A stretch of DNA of 64,000 nucleotides from positions 3,035,501-3,099,500 of the forward strand of contig CANJKZ010000955.1 in the NCBI GenBank assembly GCA_947471745.1, given 5' to 3'. Positions 61,626 through 64,000 of the stretch are shown in pieces. Positions within the stretch are counted from its first letter, which is position 1; every line of letters starts with the position of its first letter. Origin of the DNA: Closterium sp. Naga37s-1 (Eukaryota > Streptophyta > Zygnematophyceae > Desmidiales > Closteriaceae). The notes beneath the pieces are model-generated. The model had not been told where the DNA came from, did not search any database, and was given only the letters and a program-made list of their open reading frames with translations. The translations under genes and the position numbers were made by a program.

Positions 61626-61781
61626 GGGGGTGTGTCAAAACATGCATTTGTTAGTTTATAGGCTACAGTGTTAGAGGGTACAATATAACCCATCTAAGGT
61701 TTCCTAGTACTTGTATCTCATTGTTTGTACCAATTCATTCTTATAAATGCCACTCTGAGACCTTCATTCTTGTTGTTTCAG
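61626..61781 (+). repeat. Polypurine tract and 3' LTR remnant of copia E
   Basis: Directly after the TSD, GGGGGTG and then TGTCAAAACATGC look like a polypurine tract and LTR start of the A/C lineage, with GGGTACAA and a partner TTGTA further on. The LTR end (about 61,781) is uncertain. It is the target that copia D entered. Confidence 0.65.
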
Positions 61782-62317
61782 TGCCTTTATCCGGTATATG
61801 ATGGTACATTTAATCTTGTCTGAAACAACTGTTGTGATGCCAGGGTTCTTTCTTTGGGTTCAAGCAAGGGCTCTATAGTCATGAAGGAGGGTATCGTCAG
61901 GGCTGATTTTATCAGGGTAATTACCCTGATTTCAGGGTGATTTCAGACTTGTCACTTTGTGGTCCCTGTAATTCAGTCTTATAGCCTTTTGAACCCTTAT
62001 CCATTCAGAGTGTTGCTTTAGCGGACCCTGAAATATAGTGTACCCTCTCAGTGTAGTGTTCTTATGGACTCTGTCAATACAGAGTACGCGTCCTGTGCAC
62101 CCTGAATGAGACGTTATCGGGACGAAGCTTCCCATAAATTTTGTCCCGATAACCCCCCATCTGCGTAATCATGATTTTGCTTGTACCCATGTGAGGGAGC
62201 CCTTTCACGCGCAGTACCGACAAGTATCGGTAACACCCATATGGGAAGGTGGGGTGGATGTTTCCAGGGAAGCTGGGGTGGGGTGGATGTCTGTGGTGTC
62301 ATACGAGGCGCAGCGTG
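61782..62317. other. Unassigned spacer with CCCTGA motifs
   Basis: Contains the perfect 18-bp palindrome TCAGGGTAATTACCCTGA (61,912-61,929) and several further CCCTGA/TCAGGG motifs. No gene recognised. Confidence 0.5.
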
Positions 62318-62436
62318 TGTCAAAATGTTATAATGCTTTCATTGTTTAGGTTGTAGTAAGGGGTACAACCCAATTAGGGTTAGTACTTGTACCCAATTGA
62401 TTCATAGTTCATTCATTCTCGTTCAGTATTCTGACA
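62318..62436 (+). repeat. Solo LTR of the short-LTR copia lineage, TSD GCGTG
   Basis: TGTCAAAATG to TATTCTGACA, 119 bp, with perfect GCGTG duplications (62,313-62,317 and 62,437-62,441). It carries GGGTACAACC...TTGTACCC and is very similar to the J LTR and the solo LTR at 19,280. Confidence 0.92.
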
Positions 62437-62479
62437 GCGTGCTGCGGGGATTTTCGGCAGAACGGCTCTGACACAACAG

Positions 62480-62630
62480 ATCTATTGTGTCATGGCGAAT
62501 CTCCTGTTCGTGACAGGACAAATTTATTGTGTCAGGGCGAATATGCTCTGACTGGGCGAATCTGAAGTGCTATGACGGGGCGAATATTTGCAGTGTCGTG
62601 CGAATTGCTGTGTCTGGGCAAATCTGCAAT
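62480..62630. repeat. Degenerate GGCGAAT tandem repeat
   Basis: About five irregular units of some 30 bp sharing TGTGTCAGGGCGAAT-like blocks. Confidence 0.6.
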
Positions 62631-62639
62631 GACCACTGA

Positions 62640-63420
62640 CCAGTCAGGCCCAAACCACTTGCATCCAAAACTGAAACTATCGTACAGCACAATCGTCGTG
62701 TTTGATTGGTTAGACAAGGTCTGGCCGAATATCTGATACATCGGACACTGGAATAAAAAATTTCTCATGAAACAGTGAAAACTTACGAATCAGAGTGACA
62801 CGTTGCTGAACCCTGAGCAATCAGGGTAGCGTACTTCCGAAAAATGTGCACCCATAATACAGGGAATTTTTTTTCCCAGATTCAGGGAGGGCAAATATGA
62901 AATGTCAGCCCTGGGTATCGTATATCGGTGATCTACTTGTAGTACGCAAAGAGGGGCCTGTCAAAGCCACGGCTGGTTGAGACTGCAGTAGTGAGCTCCT
63001 CCACGCGCTGGAAGCCAATCTGCTCAGCATGCAGCAGCGCAGGAGGTGCAGGGCGAACGCTGACAGCAGACTGAGAGGTAGCAAGTGCAGGCGCAGCAAG
63101 CATGGCAGCACAATATATCTGGACTGCACGATTATTGGGAAACAGCACACAGCCAAAGCACATTCGTTCTCGCGCAAGAGAGGCCAAAGGGCAGAGCGAG
63201 CAACCTTGTCGAGGAGCAGCTCTCGAAAATGGGCGGGGAAGATCTTGATGCGGCTGTAGTGCTCCTTGCTCTCCTGATGGCCAGCCGTGGTGGGGCAGCA
63301 GCAATGAAGGCCATGATGGGGCAGCAGCAATGAAGGCCATGATGGGGCAGCAGCAATGGGGATGAGAGTGAAAACACAGAGGTAGAGTAGAAGTAACGAA
63401 AATTTCATATGCCTCGTGCA
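62640..63420. other. Unassigned sequence, possible host coding on the minus strand
   Basis: The minus strand from about 63,250 to 62,935 is open with non-repetitive composition (CFGCVLFPNNRAVQIYCAAM, ALLHAEQIGFQRVEELTTAV), but no family is recognised and the plus strand is open too. Short tandem units of about 26 bp (GATGGGGCAGCAGCAATGAA) lie at about 63,297-63,360. No confident gene call. Confidence 0.25.
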
Positions 63421-63424
63421 CACC

Positions 63425-63670
63425 AGGGTAAAAAAAAAACGACATTTTTTTTTTTAAATAAATTTCACCGTAAAAAACGGTATCGTAAAAAACGGTCGTA
63501 AAAAATGGTTCCAGGGGGTGTTTCCTGTTTTATTGACAAAACAGCCACTTTATGAGACCAAATTGAACCAGAGTTCTCTAACAAAAAAACCGCCGTTTTT
63601 TTGAAAAATCACCGTAAAATATTACCGTAAAAAATGGACCGTATTTTACGAAAACCGTATTTTTGAACCT
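63425..63670. repeat. AT-rich CCGTAAAA-type repeats
   Basis: Recurrent CCGTAAAAAACGGT-like motifs and A/T runs on both strands; simple degenerate repeat with hairpin potential. Confidence 0.6.
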
Positions 63671-64000
63671 TAGTGCACGCACCTGAGTGAGTGCACGCAC
63701 CTGAGTGAGTGAGTGCACCTGGGTGAGCCCTTGTTTCTTCTTGTAGGAGCTCCACGGCTGTGGCTCGAGAATGAGCACCCCTCCCTGCCGGCAAGGGCAG
63801 ACGCATGATTGCAGGCGGGACGAGAAGTGAGGGGGAGAGGGAAGGAGAGGGAGTGGGAGTGTGTGGGTGGGTGGGCAAGAGCAAAGGGGTGGAATAGCAG
63901 CACGGCACAACGTGGCCCAGGACAGCAATTCACATAGCTGTTGATGATGCAGAAAGTCAGCTTGTGGCCAAACAGAGGATGGAAGAGGTGTGGAAAGGGG
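63671..64000. other. Unassigned end of window with GTGCACGCACCTGAGTGA repeats
   Basis: Short tandem repeat at 63,673-63,727, then a purine-rich stretch (63,830-63,900). No gene recognised; the sequence runs off the window. Confidence 0.4.

Overview
The window looks like the repeat-filled part of a large streptophyte genome, most likely a charophyte green alga such as a Closterium-like or Chara-like species. This is inferred from chromodomain-bearing Ty3 elements, primer sites complementary to plant-type initiator tRNA-Met, a short CCCTAAA-type telomeric motif, and a high-GC copia lineage with glycine-rich gag. I recognise no complete host gene. Nearly everything identifiable is LTR retrotransposon sequence, much of it nested.

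Layout. 1-15,510: a minus-strand Ty3 chromovirus relic (1-143 and 14,019-15,510) is split by copia A (minus). The GC-rich leader array of A is in turn split by copia B (plus, 7,264-13,090), the best-preserved copia here. 15,511-21,330: a mosaic of copia and Ty3 remnants (J, K, L, M) with a solo LTR and a 347-bp miniature LTR element (20,470-20,816). 21,331-26,040: non-coding sequence, a second miniature LTR element (22,534-22,908), an arginine-rich coding relic, and a non-autonomous LTR element with identical LTRs (23,981-25,586). 26,046-31,940: a Ty3 chromovirus (F) with 402-bp LTRs and a perfect ACCCC target duplication. 33,179-33,405: a solo LTR. 35,001-39,698: the 5' part of copia H, ending against telomere-like and minisatellite DNA. 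41,461-43,064: Ty3 and copia relics with a solo LTR. 43,313-54,575: copia C, which has perfect GTGGG target duplications and contains a 3,662-bp internal tandem duplication. 55,573-61,620: copia D, inserted into the polypurine-tract hairpin of an older relative (E). 62,318-62,436: another solo LTR. The rest is low-complexity or unrecognised.

Common themes. Copias A, C, D and H (with J, M and E as fragments) form one lineage: very short LTRs (about 93-160 bp), a conserved GGGTACAA/TTGTACCC inverted repeat in the LTR, a polypurine tract inside a small hairpin, and a leader between primer site and gag filled by a different tandem array in each element. Gag of A and C also carries an atypical C-X13-C-X3-H-X4-C zinc motif.

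The most novel signal is the pair of 347/375-bp miniature LTR elements. Each has 139-141-bp LTRs, a primer site, a polypurine tract and a 5-bp target duplication. Across the LTR/primer-site junction each carries a tRNA-like module with A-box and B-box sequences, suggesting a Pol III-competent, tRNA-mimicking TRIM.
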